Assembly (NCBI RefSeq): GCF_035762905.1
Contig: NZ_DASUCC010000066.1
Location: 1-43,848, forward strand
From: DASYTH01 sp035762905
GTDB lineage: Bacteria; Actinomycetota; Actinomycetes; Mycobacteriales; Pseudonocardiaceae
Direction of reading: 5' to 3'
DNA length: 43,848 bases
In this document: positions 1 through 10,281 of the stretch, piece after piece
Numbering within the stretch: the stretch's first letter is position 1
Layout: each line of letters begins with the position of its first letter
Program-made: the position numbers and the translations under genes
Notes under the pieces: generated by a model
The model's input: the letters and a program-made list of their open reading frames with translations, nothing else
Told to the model about the DNA's origin: nothing
Database searches by the model: none

Positions 1-31
1 TCAGAACCTGCGGCTCCGGCGCACAGTGCTG

Positions 32-418
32 TCAGCGGGCGCTCTCGCTCGCGGTCACGCCGTCGGCGAACCCTCGGCAGTACTCCCAGCTGACATAGGA
101 GCCGGGATCTGGATCGAACGCGGGCTCGTGCGGCCGCATCCGGCCGTCGGACAACAACTGCTCGAGACTCGCTCGCAGCAGGGCCCAGTCGTGGTAGTGC
201 GGCTCCTCGCACTCGCCGCAGTCCACCACCACCCCCTTGACCCCGCGATGCTCGAGCAGTGCCTGGTAGACCGCTAGATCCGCCAGGTCGGAGACCAGTT
301 CTGCCCGCTCGTCCTCCGCCATCGGGCGGTCGACCTCGTCATCGGCGTCGAGGATCGCCCGGGCTGGGTCGTCCGGGTCTCCCGCGAAGGGGTCTGGGGG
401 CAACGCGTCGTGCGGCAC
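32..418 (-). CDS. DUF5319 family protein (Rv3412-like)
   Basis: Small acidic cytoplasmic protein of about 128 residues, of the family that sits divergent from guaB in many actinobacteria (Rv3412 beside guaB2 in M. tuberculosis). Family function is unknown. Visible features are an N-terminal LPPDPF motif, a C-x2-C-x4-H-x-H cluster (CGECEEPHYHDW) that could bind a metal, and a C-terminal WEYCRGFADG segment. I chose the GTG at 418 because a -10-like TACCGT (432-427) lies 8 nt before it, which suits a leaderless transcript. An in-frame GTG at 451 would add 11 residues. The metal site is inference. Confidence 0.85.
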   Translation of the reverse strand: MPHDALPPDPFAGDPDDPARAILDADDEVDRPMAEDERAELVSDLADLAVYQALLEHRGVKGVVVDCGECEEPHYHDWALLRASLEQLLSDGRMRPHEPAFDPDPGSYVSWEYCRGFADGVTASESAR

Positions 419-426
419 GGTCTCGC

Positions 427-432
427 ACGGTA
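427..432 (-). promoter_or_regulatory. candidate -10 element of the DUF5319 gene
   Basis: TACCGT on the minus strand, 8 nt before the GTG at 418. It lies in an 11-mer, CCCGGTACCGT, that is also found just before pcrA (36460-36470). A -35-like TGGACA lies 19 nt upstream, a long spacer. Support is by pattern only. Confidence 0.35.
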
Positions 433-538
433 CCGGGCGGGCCCCGGACACTGTCCAGATACCATGGTCCCAACGGCCTCGCCTGGGAAAACGACAGGCG
501 GGCGCAGATGTCAGGCGTAGGAAGGTCCGCCACCAACC

Positions 539-2050
<1,512 letters not shown>

Positions 2051-2162
2051 TCGAATTCCCGGCGTGGAACGTTCGATATCCGTACGTTAGTCGGACACTG
2101 TTGTTGGCGAATGCAAAATGACTTTGCGTAGCCGAAAAGGAATACACAAGGTTACCCGCTGC

Positions 2163-2179
2163 GGGCCACTTTCGGGCCC
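2163..2179 (+). terminator. weak hairpin after guaB
   Basis: GGGCC (2163-2167) can pair with GGCCC (2175-2179) across a 7-nt loop, between the convergent guaB and diguanylate cyclase genes. The stem is only 5 bp and no T-run follows, so this is a weak terminator candidate. The rest of 2051-2291 shows nothing else recognisable. Confidence 0.25.
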
Positions 2180-2291
2180 TGCCTGGTGATCAACACCGGC
2201 TCTCGGTCCGCGCCGTCACCACCCTGGTTCGTTTCGTTATGGCATACCCAGCATCGCGCGGCGCCAAACACCGGGACTGGCGGATTTCTGG

Positions 2292-3599
2292 TCAGACGCT
2301 GGAGCCGACGCTGACGACCGTGTTGCGGCCGTCGTTCTTGGCCTTGTACAGCGCGGTGTCGGCGGCCAGCAGCAGCCGGTCGACGACCGTCCCGGACTCC
2401 GGGCAGACCGCCACTCCGATGGACACCGACAGCCCGGAGATCGTCGCCACCCGATGATCGTTGATCTCGACCGAGACCTCGAGTTTCATGACCGCGGCCC
2501 GGATCCGCTCGGCGATGGCGATCGAGTCCTGCTCGGTGATGTCGGGCAGCAGCACGGCGAACTCCTCGCCGCCGAACCGGCCGACCACGTCGTAGTCGCG
2601 GACCTCCGCGCGCAGCAACTCACCGACGGCCCGCAGTACGGAGTCGCCCGCCAGATGCCCGTAGGTGTCGTTGACCCGCTTGAAGTGATCGAGGTCGACC
2701 ATCAGCACGCCGCAGGCCGAGTGGCTGCGCTGCGCCCTGGCCAGTTCGCGCGAGGCGAGATCACGCCAGCCGAACGCGTTGAACAGGCCGGTCTTGTCGT
2801 CGGTCGCCGCCGCGACCTCCAACTGTTTGAGCAGCACGTTGCGGTGCAACATGATCAGTGGCGGGAACACCAGCAGCACCAGGAACGGTTGGTACACCAG
2901 GGCAAGCGCGACGAGCCCGCCGAGACACAGCGTGACCAGTTCGAGGGCGTTGTCCGCCCACGTGCCGAGCAGGTCGGTGACAGACCGTTCCTCTGTATAC
3001 AGATAGATCGCGATCGCGACGAGCACCAGGTTGACCAACTCGAAGGATGCGGCACCGAGAATGACCACTCCCGTGCCCTGAATGGTCGATGGCGGGGCGT
3101 CTGCCAGATCGCCCAATCCGGACGCGCGGACGGCGTAAGACGCGGCGAAGCAGGACAGCATGATCAGCGCGGTGCTGACCACCACGCGGTGCGCGGGCCT
3201 GCTGCGCACCTGCCGCCACACCCGCGCCCAGATGTGCAGGTAGAGGAACGCGCTGAGCAGCGCGTTCCATCCGGGAGTGAGCAGTGTCGCGCCGGCCACG
3301 AACCACACCGAGGTGACGTTGATGTGAGTCTGACCACCCATCCAGCGGCGCACGCGCTCGATCCGACGGGACATCTCGGCCTGGCCGATGCCGAGCACCA
3401 GCAGGATGCCGAACCACCGCAGGTCGGCCTCGCTGATCCGGTGGCCGGTGAGGTCCGCCGCCGTCAGTGCGACGGCCAGAACGTCGCAGGTCAGCGCGTA
3501 GATGATCCACGGCCGCCGAGCGGCCGACCACATTGCCCACCGAGTGGGCCAGGACAGTGCTCTGGCCAACCTATGGGCGAGCGCGCCAACTTGGCTCAT
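2292..3599 (-). CDS. membrane-bound diguanylate cyclase (GGDEF)
   Basis: Makes cyclic di-GMP from two GTP. About 435 residues. The N-terminal half holds roughly six hydrophobic segments that form a membrane sensor region of no family I can name. A short linker with TDDKTGLFNA leads to a complete GGDEF domain. The signature is GGEEF at residues 343-347, with FKRVNDTYGH upstream. An RxxD inhibitory site (RDYD, 334-337) lies five residues before the signature, so product feedback inhibition is expected. No EAL domain is present. I chose the ATG at 3599 (AGGA six nt upstream) over an open-frame start at 3683. The proximity to guaB is probably coincidental. Confidence 0.92.
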   Translation of the reverse strand: MSQVGALAHRLARALSWPTRWAMWSAARRPWIIYALTCDVLAVALTAADLTGHRISEADLRWFGILLVLGIGQAEMSRRIERVRRWMGGQTHINVTSVWFVAGATLLTPGWNALLSAFLYLHIWARVWRQVRSRPAHRVVVSTALIMLSCFAASYAVRASGLGDLADAPPSTIQGTGVVILGAASFELVNLVLVAIAIYLYTEERSVTDLLGTWADNALELVTLCLGGLVALALVYQPFLVLLVFPPLIMLHRNVLLKQLEVAAATDDKTGLFNAFGWRDLASRELARAQRSHSACGVLMVDLDHFKRVNDTYGHLAGDSVLRAVGELLRAEVRDYDVVGRFGGEEFAVLLPDITEQDSIAIAERIRAAVMKLEVSVEINDHRVATISGLSVSIGVAVCPESGTVVDRLLLAADTALYKAKNDGRNTVVSVGSSV

Positions 3600-3712
3600 A
3601 ATGGTCCTGGTGTAGTCGTCACTCCTTTTGCCAAGGGTATCTGTCGCACCACAGGCTGTCAGGCAGATGGGAGGGTGTGGCATGCTAACCCGGCTACCGG
3701 AGGTGAATCACT

Positions 3713-3733
3713 ATGCGTTCACGTGAAGCCTGA
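3713..3733 (+). other. six-codon ORF with consensus ribosome site
   Basis: GGAGGTGA (3699-3706) stands an ideal distance before an ATG (3713) that reads Met-Arg-Ser-Arg-Glu-Ala-stop. The stop codon ends one base before the end of the convergent MFS gene. It could be a remnant start or a leader peptide, or it may be chance; nothing downstream on this strand looks like a gene until 5176. Confidence 0.2.
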
Positions 3734-4978
3734 TTACTCATCGTCAGCAACGTGGAGCCAGCGGTCTGGGTCAGCCGCCATAGCCCGGCGCCAGGCAATG
3801 GCGGCAGGTATGGCGATGGCCAGGCCGATGACCCCGACAATGCCAACTGTTTTCGTGGTGCCCAGTTGGTCGGCGAGTAGGCCGGCGAAGAGCGGGCTGA
3901 GCCCTTGAACCGTAGCGATCCCTGAGTTCATGAGTCCGGCCGCCTGCGCGCGGATCTCGTCCGGTACACCACGGGTGAACTGCGCGTTCGCCTGCATGAG
4001 CAGCGCCGTCCCGAGCGCACCGGCCACCGCGAACATGATGAAGGACACCACCAGGTTCGGCGCGAGGAAGCACGGCAGCAGCGGCAACGCGGCCAGGATC
4101 GCCAGCGGGCCCAACGTCTTCGGCCGGGCGGCGGCCGACACGAACCGACTGAACAGGAAAGCGCCGATCACGCTGCCCAGCGGGTCGGCGGCGAGCAGCA
4201 GGCCCACCGCGACCGTGTTGCCGCCGATCTCGCTGACGTACGGCGCCGCTAGGCCCTCGTAGACGATCAGGAACGCGGACAGCCAGCAGAACAGCACGAG
4301 CACCCGGGCGCCCCGGTCCCGCCAGATGTGACCGGCGCCTGCGCCCACCGAGGCCGCCATCGAGCGGCGGTTGTTCTTGTCGGTTGCGGCCGGCCGGTTC
4401 TGGACGCCGAATCGCACCAGTGCCGCGGAGATCAGGAACGTCGCCGCGTCGATGCCGAGGGCAAGGTACGGGCCGAGCAGGGTGACCAGGAACCCGCCGC
4501 CGGCGAACCCGATCATGTGGGCGGTCTGGACGGTGATCGTGCGGATGCCCATGCCGACCACGTAGCTGTCGCCGGGCAGCACCGAGGGCAGCATCGCCTG
4601 CTGCGCGGCCTTGAACGGCGCCTGGAGGAACGACATCCCGGCGATGAGCACGAACGCCACCGGAAACGGGACGCCGGGGATGGCCACCAGCGCGACCAGC
4701 AGGGCCCGCAGCACGTCGGTGACCACCATGACCCCGCGGCGGGGGAACCGGTCGGCAAGGCCGGACAGGAAGATCCCGCCGAGGAACGAGGGCGCGAAGG
4801 TCAGCGCGTAGGTCAGCCCGGTCAGCGCCGCCGACCCCGTCTCGGTGAACACCAGGATCGCCAACGCCACGCGGGCCAGCTGGTCGCCGATCTGGGACAG
4901 CGCCTCGGCCGCCCACAGAGCACGGAACTCGCCGTTGGCGAACACCGCTCCGAAGGTGACGTGTGTCCCCCGCGCCAA
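3734..4978 (-). CDS. MFS transporter
   Basis: Cytoplasmic-membrane permease of the major facilitator superfamily, 414 residues, with about 12 hydrophobic segments. The family loop between segments 2 and 3 is present as GLADRFPRRGVMVVTD (about residues 73-88). The sequence is closest in style to the MFS_3/enterobactin-exporter-like group, which is often efflux, but no substrate can be read from it. The start is a TTG at 4978, chosen because GGGAG lies six nt upstream and no better start is in frame. It is divergent from guaB3 with about 197 bp between them and is probably monocistronic. Confidence 0.88.
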   Translation of the reverse strand: MARGTHVTFGAVFANGEFRALWAAEALSQIGDQLARVALAILVFTETGSAALTGLTYALTFAPSFLGGIFLSGLADRFPRRGVMVVTDVLRALLVALVAIPGVPFPVAFVLIAGMSFLQAPFKAAQQAMLPSVLPGDSYVVGMGIRTITVQTAHMIGFAGGGFLVTLLGPYLALGIDAATFLISAALVRFGVQNRPAATDKNNRRSMAASVGAGAGHIWRDRGARVLVLFCWLSAFLIVYEGLAAPYVSEIGGNTVAVGLLLAADPLGSVIGAFLFSRFVSAAARPKTLGPLAILAALPLLPCFLAPNLVVSFIMFAVAGALGTALLMQANAQFTRGVPDEIRAQAAGLMNSGIATVQGLSPLFAGLLADQLGTTKTVGIVGVIGLAIAIPAAIAWRRAMAADPDRWLHVADDE

Positions 4979-5175
4979 ATGAAGCTCCCTTGCCCTGGAC
5001 TGTCCGACGTTCGGAGCGACCGCTTCTGAAGCTGCTCACGGTAGCTGATCGCCCACGTCTAGTTCTGCCCGCCAAACGGCCGGACTCAGCAGTTGCCCGA
5101 TGAGACGGAGTTGGTGCGGCACCGGCTCCCGCCGGGGAATAGGCTCGCGACGACCGGATCGGGAAGGGGACCTGC

Positions 5176-6318
5176 ATGCGTGATCTTGTCGAGATCGGCA
5201 TGGGCCGGACCGCCCGGCGCGCGTACGGCCTGGACGAGGTGGAGATCGTTCCGTCACGGCGCACCCGCTCGTCCAAGGACGTGTCGACCACCTGGCAGAT
5301 CGACGCGTACCGGTTTGACATTCCACTGATCACCCACCCGACCGACGCGATCGTATCCCCGGCGACCGCCGTTGCGGTCGGCGAGCTTGGTGGACTCGCC
5401 GTGCTGAATGCCGAAGGGCTCTGGGCGCGGCACCCGAACCCGGACGAGGCGCTGACCCAACTGTTCGAGCGGGCCGAGAACGACGACGGCGGCGACGATC
5501 GACTGGTGCCGCTGCTGCAGGAACTGCACGCCGCGCCGATCCGGCTCGACCTGATCACCGAGGCGGTCAAGCAGGTGGGCGCGGCCGGCGTGACGGTGGC
5601 CGCCCGGGTCAGCCCGCAGCGGGCCGCCGAGCTCACCCCGGCGCTGCTGTCCGCCGGCGTGGAGATTCTCGTGCTGCAGGGCACCATCGTCTCCGCCGAG
5701 CACGTGGCCCGGGACGCGGAACCGTTGAACCTCAAGAGCTTCATCGCCGACCTGGACGTGCCGGTGATCGCCGGCGGGGTGCACGACTACCGCACCGCGA
5801 TGCACCTGATGCGCACCGGCGCCGCCGGGGTGATCGTCGGCTACGGCTCCGACTACTCCGTCACCACCACCGGCGACGTGCTGGGCATCGGGGTGCCGAT
5901 GGCGACCGCGATCGTGGACGCCGCCGCGGCCCGGCGGGACTACCTGGACGAGACCGGCGGCCGGTACGTGCACGTGATCGCCGACGGCGGAGTGGAGACC
6001 AGCGGGGCGGTGGCCAAGTCGATCGCCTGCGGGGCGGACGCGGTGATGCTCGGCTCGCCGCTGGCCCGGGCCGCCGAGGCGCCCGGGCGGGGCCTGTACT
6101 GGACCGCGGCCGCCGCCCACCCGTCGCTGCCGCGCAGCCGGGTCGTGCCGGTCGTCATCGAGGACTACCAGGTGGATCTGCGCACCCTGCTGTTCGGTCC
6201 GTCCAGCGACCCCGATGGCGAGGTCAACCTGTTCGGCGGGCTGCGCCGGGCGATGGCCAAGACCGGCTACTCGGACGTGAAGGAGTTCCAGAAAGTCGGG
6301 CTGACGGTGCGCGCATGA
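5176..6318 (+). CDS. guaB3: GuaB3 family IMP dehydrogenase-related protein
   Basis: 380 residues with the IMPDH barrel but no CBS domains, as is typical of actinobacterial GuaB3. Phosphate-binding and C-terminal elements are present (ADGGVETSGAVAKSIACGADAVMLG and the family ending KTGYSDVKEFQKVGLTV). The catalytic-loop region reads VGYGSDYSVTTTGDV (221-235): the active-site Cys of GuaB (GSICTTR) is missing and the Arg-Tyr flap is not present. The M. tuberculosis GuaB3 loop also lacks Cys, so this is a family property rather than damage. Normal IMPDH chemistry is therefore unlikely and the function remains open. The ATG at 5176 follows a GGAAGGGG site. It overlaps the next gene by ATGA. Confidence 0.95.
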   Translation: MRDLVEIGMGRTARRAYGLDEVEIVPSRRTRSSKDVSTTWQIDAYRFDIPLITHPTDAIVSPATAVAVGELGGLAVLNAEGLWARHPNPDEALTQLFERAENDDGGDDRLVPLLQELHAAPIRLDLITEAVKQVGAAGVTVAARVSPQRAAELTPALLSAGVEILVLQGTIVSAEHVARDAEPLNLKSFIADLDVPVIAGGVHDYRTAMHLMRTGAAGVIVGYGSDYSVTTTGDVLGIGVPMATAIVDAAAARRDYLDETGGRYVHVIADGGVETSGAVAKSIACGADAVMLGSPLARAAEAPGRGLYWTAAAAHPSLPRSRVVPVVIEDYQVDLRTLLFGPSSDPDGEVNLFGGLRRAMAKTGYSDVKEFQKVGLTVRA

Positions 6319-7376
6319 GCGCCGATGCGTACGAGTCGGCCCTTGCCGACCGGAAGATCATCGCCAGCCGGGGTGGCGTCGTGCTGGCCGAACTGCTCGA
6401 CGGGGAGCGGGACCGGCTGCGGGCCGAGGACGACGGGGCGTTCGACGTCGACGACGACGGGCGCGAGACGACCGTCGCGCTCACGTTGCACGCGCTGGCG
6501 GTGCTCGACGAGACCAGTGGGGCGTTGCTCGGCTCGGTCAGCTGGCACGGGGTCACCTACGGCCGCACGGTTCCGTGCGAGGCCTGGAACATCGGCATCG
6601 GACTGCTGCCCGCCGCCCGGGGTCGCGGGGTGGGCTCGATCGCCCAGCGGCTGCTGGTGGAGCATCTGTTCGCCACCACGGACGTGGACCGGATCGAGGC
6701 GGGCACCGAGGTGGACAACGTCGCCGAGCGGCGGGCGCTGGCCCGGGCCGGCTTCCAGCCGGAGGGCGTGCTGCGCGGGGTGGCGCCGCGGGGCGGGGTG
6801 CGCCGGGACTACGTGCACTACGGGCTGCTGCGCACCGATCTGCGCGCGGAGACCGGCGAGCGGGTGATCGTGGCCGAGCGGGACGGGGTGGCGCTGGCCG
6901 AACCGCTGCGCGGGGAACGCGAGTGGGCGCTCGAGGCGACGGTCAGCGAGTTCGACCTGGACCAGGACCGCCGGCCGACGCCGTTGCCGCCCAACCACAG
7001 CGCCTGGCTGACCGTGCTCGATCCGGCCCAGATGCCGGTCGGCGGGGTGAGCTGGCACGTGGTCAGCTACGGCGGCACGCTGGGTTGTCTGGCCTGGCGG
7101 ATCGGCATCGGGCTGGTGCCCGCGGCCCGTGGTCGCGGCCTCGGCACCGCCGCGCACCGGCTGCTCGCCGAGTACCTGTTCGCCACCTCCGAGCTGGACC
7201 GGATCGAGGCGCACACCGACGTGGACAACGCGGCCGAGCAGCGCGCGCTGCACAAGGCCGGCTTCACTCACGAGGGCGTGGTGCGCGGCGCCCAACTGCG
7301 CGGCGGGGTGCGCCGCGACGTGGCGCTCTACGGGCTGCTGCGCGCCGATCTCGAGGAGCCGGGCCGGGGAACGTGA
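6315..7376 (+). CDS. tandem-domain GNAT N-acetyltransferase
   Basis: 353 residues made of two homologous GNAT halves (about 10-175 and 180-345). Each has the acetyl-CoA motif A, IGIGLLPAARGRGVGS in the first and IGIGLVPAARGRGLGT in the second. Each also has the RimJ/RimL-like segment in which DRIEA is followed by T-x-VDN, then a GF and a GGVRRD motif. Both halves keep the Arg-Gly-x-Gly pyrophosphate loop, so both may be active. The start ATG overlaps the guaB3 stop (ATGA), so the two are translationally coupled. The substrate is unknown; acetylation of a protein N-terminus or an antibiotic is typical of the family. Confidence 0.9.
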   Translation: MSADAYESALADRKIIASRGGVVLAELLDGERDRLRAEDDGAFDVDDDGRETTVALTLHALAVLDETSGALLGSVSWHGVTYGRTVPCEAWNIGIGLLPAARGRGVGSIAQRLLVEHLFATTDVDRIEAGTEVDNVAERRALARAGFQPEGVLRGVAPRGGVRRDYVHYGLLRTDLRAETGERVIVAERDGVALAEPLRGEREWALEATVSEFDLDQDRRPTPLPPNHSAWLTVLDPAQMPVGGVSWHVVSYGGTLGCLAWRIGIGLVPAARGRGLGTAAHRLLAEYLFATSELDRIEAHTDVDNAAEQRALHKAGFTHEGVVRGAQLRGGVRRDVALYGLLRADLEEPGRGT

Positions 7377-7386
7377 GGTAGCCCGG

Positions 7387-10191
7387 TCACGGCAGCGGGC
7401 AGCCGAGCGCGGCCAGCTCGGCCCGGCCCTCGCCGGCCCGCTCGTCGATCAGGAGCAGCGTGCAGGCCCGCTCGAACCGGGCCTCGATGCGCTCCCAGGT
7501 GGCCACCGAGCGGTCCAGCGCGGCGGGGTCGCCGAGCCGGCCGCGGGCCCGGTCCAGGCACGCCGCCGCCCACAGGTTCTCCGCACCGGCCGGCTCGGCG
7601 GCGGCCAGCCGTGCGGCCGCGTCCGGGGTCCTGGCAACGACGGCCACCTCCGCGGCGATCGCCCAGGCGTAGGCGTCGTAGTACCAGTGCTGGGTGGCGT
7701 ACCACTCCTGGCCGGGGGTGGCCACCTCGGCGACGTGGGCCAGTGCCCGGTCCAGCCGGCCGAGGTGCAGCTCCACCCGGGCGTCGGCGAACACCGAGAA
7801 CATGTACATGTTGCGGTGCCGGGTCGGATCCGGACCGCCGATCACCAGCATCGCGTTGTCCCGCCAGGACTGCCGGTCCGCCGCCGCCGCGCGCAGGCCG
7901 TGCACCAGCGAGGTGGCGTAGACCGACGGCGCCATCCAGCGGGCCGCCGGCCGGCCGGCCCGCTGCCAGGCCCGCCACATCTGATCGGCGTGCTCGAGCG
8001 ACTCGTCGAACGCGCCGCGCAGCACCAGCGGCAGCACCAGCTGGCTGGCCGAGTTGTGCGGCTGGCCGAGCATGACCGCCTCGAACTGCACCCGCCGCGC
8101 GTTGGCCAGCGCGGCCGGGACCTCGCCGGCCATCAGGGCGAACTCGTTGGCCATGTGGAAGATGTCGGTGACCTCGAAGCCGGCCCTCGGGTCGTGCCGG
8201 GGCAACCGATCCAGCAGCCGGACCCGCTCGGCGGTCAGCTCGAACGCCGCGCGCATCCGGCCGGAGATGGCCATGGTCGCGGTGACCGCGTCCATCGCCC
8301 CGCTGATCAACGCCGGGTCGTCGATGGCCCGGGCGGCGGCCAGCGCCGCGGCGGACAGGTCCCGGTCCGGGGTGATCTTGGTGGGCTCGGCGTTCCAGGC
8401 GGTCGCCGCGGCCAGGTAGGCGGCCACCACCGGATCGCCCGGCGGCGCGATCTTCGCCGCGGTCTGCAGCAGGTCGCGCAGCCGCTCGTGCGGGACCTCC
8501 TCCGGGAAGTCCGCGGGCGCCCGGTCGGCGATCACCACGGCGAACGCCAGCGCGGTGGCCCGTGCTCCGTCGTCGCCGGCCGTCTCGGCCCGCCGGGCGG
8601 ACTCGATCAGCAGGTCGAACGCCTCGTCGCCGCGCATGTTGGCCAGCGCGACGTCGGCGGCCAGCCGGAGGTCGGCGGCGGCCTGGCCGGGGTGCGGCGC
8701 GCGGGTGGCGGTGGCCCGGTAGTGCGCCCCGCCCTCCACCATGAACCCGCGGGCGTAGCTGAGGTGACCGAGGGCGCGGCCCAGCCGGTGGGTCACCGCG
8801 TCCGGGCCCGGCCCGGCCGGCGCGCCGGCCAGCGCGGCCCGCAGGTCGTCCACCACCGCGTCGAACTCGTCCCGCCACGGCTTGCCGGCGCTGATCCGGC
8901 GCTCCAGATCGTCGGCCGTGCGGCCGGCCCAGAGCAGGTGCCGGTTGCGCAGGTCGGCCTCCTCGCCGGCAGCGTCCAGCTTGGCCAGCGCGTAGACCCG
9001 CACGGTCTCCAGCAGCCGCCACCGGCTGTGCCCACCGTCGCGCCGGTGCACCAGCAGGCTCTTGTCGGCCAGCCGGCCGATCAGGTCGGCCACCTGCCCG
9101 CGGTCGGCGTCCGGGCTCACCGACACCGCACCGTCCAGGTCGAACCCGCCGGAGAACACGCCGAGCCGGCGGAACAGCGCCCGTTCGGCGTCGTCCAGCA
9201 GGTCGTGGCTCCAGTCGATCACGTGCCGCAGCGACCGGTGCCGGTGGTCGGCCCCGCGACCGCCGGCGAGCAGTTGCAGCCGGTCGGACAGTCCGGCGAG
9301 CAGGCCGTCCACCCCGAGCGAGGCGCTGCGGGCCGCGGCCAGTTCGATCGCCAGCGGCATGCCGTCCAGCCGGGCGCACAGCTCGCCCACCCGGGAGTGC
9401 TCGTCGGTGAAGTCCGGGTCGGCGGCCAGCGCCCGGTCCAGGAACAGCGCCTCCGCCTCAGATCCGGCCGGGCCGCCGGTGTCCGCGGACACCAACGACA
9501 GTGGCGGCACCCGGATGGTGCGCTCGCCGGGCACGCCGAGCCGCTCCCGGCTGGTGGTCAACACGGTCAGCTCGGGACAGGCGGCGAGCAGGCGCTCGGC
9601 GAACGCCGCGGTGGCGTCCAGCAGGTGCTCGCAGTTGTCCAGCACGAGCAGCATCCGGCCCCGGCCGAGCTCCTCGGTGACCACCTCGTCCAGCGGCTGG
9701 TGCGGGTGCTCGGTGACGCCGAGCACCGCGGCCACCGCCTGGGCCACGAAGCCCTCGCGGACCGGCACCAGGTCGACGAACGCACCGCCGAACGGCGCGG
9801 TGGTGGCGGCCCGGTCGGCCGCGGCCACGGCCAGCCGGGTCTTCCCGACCCCGCCCGGCCCGACCAGGCTGACCAGCCGCGACTCGGACAGCGCGGCCAG
9901 CACCGAGGCCAGTTCGCGCTCCCGGCCGACGAAGCTGGTCCAGGCCACCGGCCGGCCGGCCAGTTCGTTCCGCTCGGCCCGGTCGGTCGGCGCCAGATCG
10001 GCCAGCGCCCGCCGATCGTCCACACCGAACTTGCGCAGCAGCGAGGAGACGTGACTTTCCACGGTGCGCACGGAAATGTGCATTCGACCGGCGATCTGCG
10101 CATTGGTCAGGTGTTCGCCGAGCGCGGCCAATACCTCGGCCTCGCGCTCGGAGACCCCGGCGAGATGCCCGGCCGTCACGTCCCTGTTCAT
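7387..10191 (-). CDS. LuxR-type regulator with NB-ARC ATPase and TPR-like region
   Basis: 934-residue STAND-class transcription regulator. An N-terminal LuxR helix-turn-helix (about residues 10-66, with NAQIAGRMHISVRTVESHVSS) is followed by an NTPase with Walker A GPGGVGKT (111-118) and Walker B LLVLDNCEHL (about 181-190). A long alpha-helical C-terminal half of TPR type begins at about residue 350. The DNA-binding domain is at the N-terminus, unlike the LAL/MalT arrangement. The ATG at 10191 follows GAGGGG at short spacing. It is divergent from the methyltransferase gene with a 90-bp gap, which makes that gene a candidate target. The ligand is unknown. Confidence 0.92.
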   Translation of the reverse strand: MNRDVTAGHLAGVSEREAEVLAALGEHLTNAQIAGRMHISVRTVESHVSSLLRKFGVDDRRALADLAPTDRAERNELAGRPVAWTSFVGRERELASVLAALSESRLVSLVGPGGVGKTRLAVAAADRAATTAPFGGAFVDLVPVREGFVAQAVAAVLGVTEHPHQPLDEVVTEELGRGRMLLVLDNCEHLLDATAAFAERLLAACPELTVLTTSRERLGVPGERTIRVPPLSLVSADTGGPAGSEAEALFLDRALAADPDFTDEHSRVGELCARLDGMPLAIELAAARSASLGVDGLLAGLSDRLQLLAGGRGADHRHRSLRHVIDWSHDLLDDAERALFRRLGVFSGGFDLDGAVSVSPDADRGQVADLIGRLADKSLLVHRRDGGHSRWRLLETVRVYALAKLDAAGEEADLRNRHLLWAGRTADDLERRISAGKPWRDEFDAVVDDLRAALAGAPAGPGPDAVTHRLGRALGHLSYARGFMVEGGAHYRATATRAPHPGQAAADLRLAADVALANMRGDEAFDLLIESARRAETAGDDGARATALAFAVVIADRAPADFPEEVPHERLRDLLQTAAKIAPPGDPVVAAYLAAATAWNAEPTKITPDRDLSAAALAAARAIDDPALISGAMDAVTATMAISGRMRAAFELTAERVRLLDRLPRHDPRAGFEVTDIFHMANEFALMAGEVPAALANARRVQFEAVMLGQPHNSASQLVLPLVLRGAFDESLEHADQMWRAWQRAGRPAARWMAPSVYATSLVHGLRAAAADRQSWRDNAMLVIGGPDPTRHRNMYMFSVFADARVELHLGRLDRALAHVAEVATPGQEWYATQHWYYDAYAWAIAAEVAVVARTPDAAARLAAAEPAGAENLWAAACLDRARGRLGDPAALDRSVATWERIEARFERACTLLLIDERAGEGRAELAALGCPLP

Positions 10192-10281
10192 CGCCCCTCA
10201 CCCGGGATCCGTGACCGGTTCCGTGGTGGTTGGGTGGTCGGCTCGGATGTCGCCGCGACCCTACCAGCGAAGACTGGCGGT

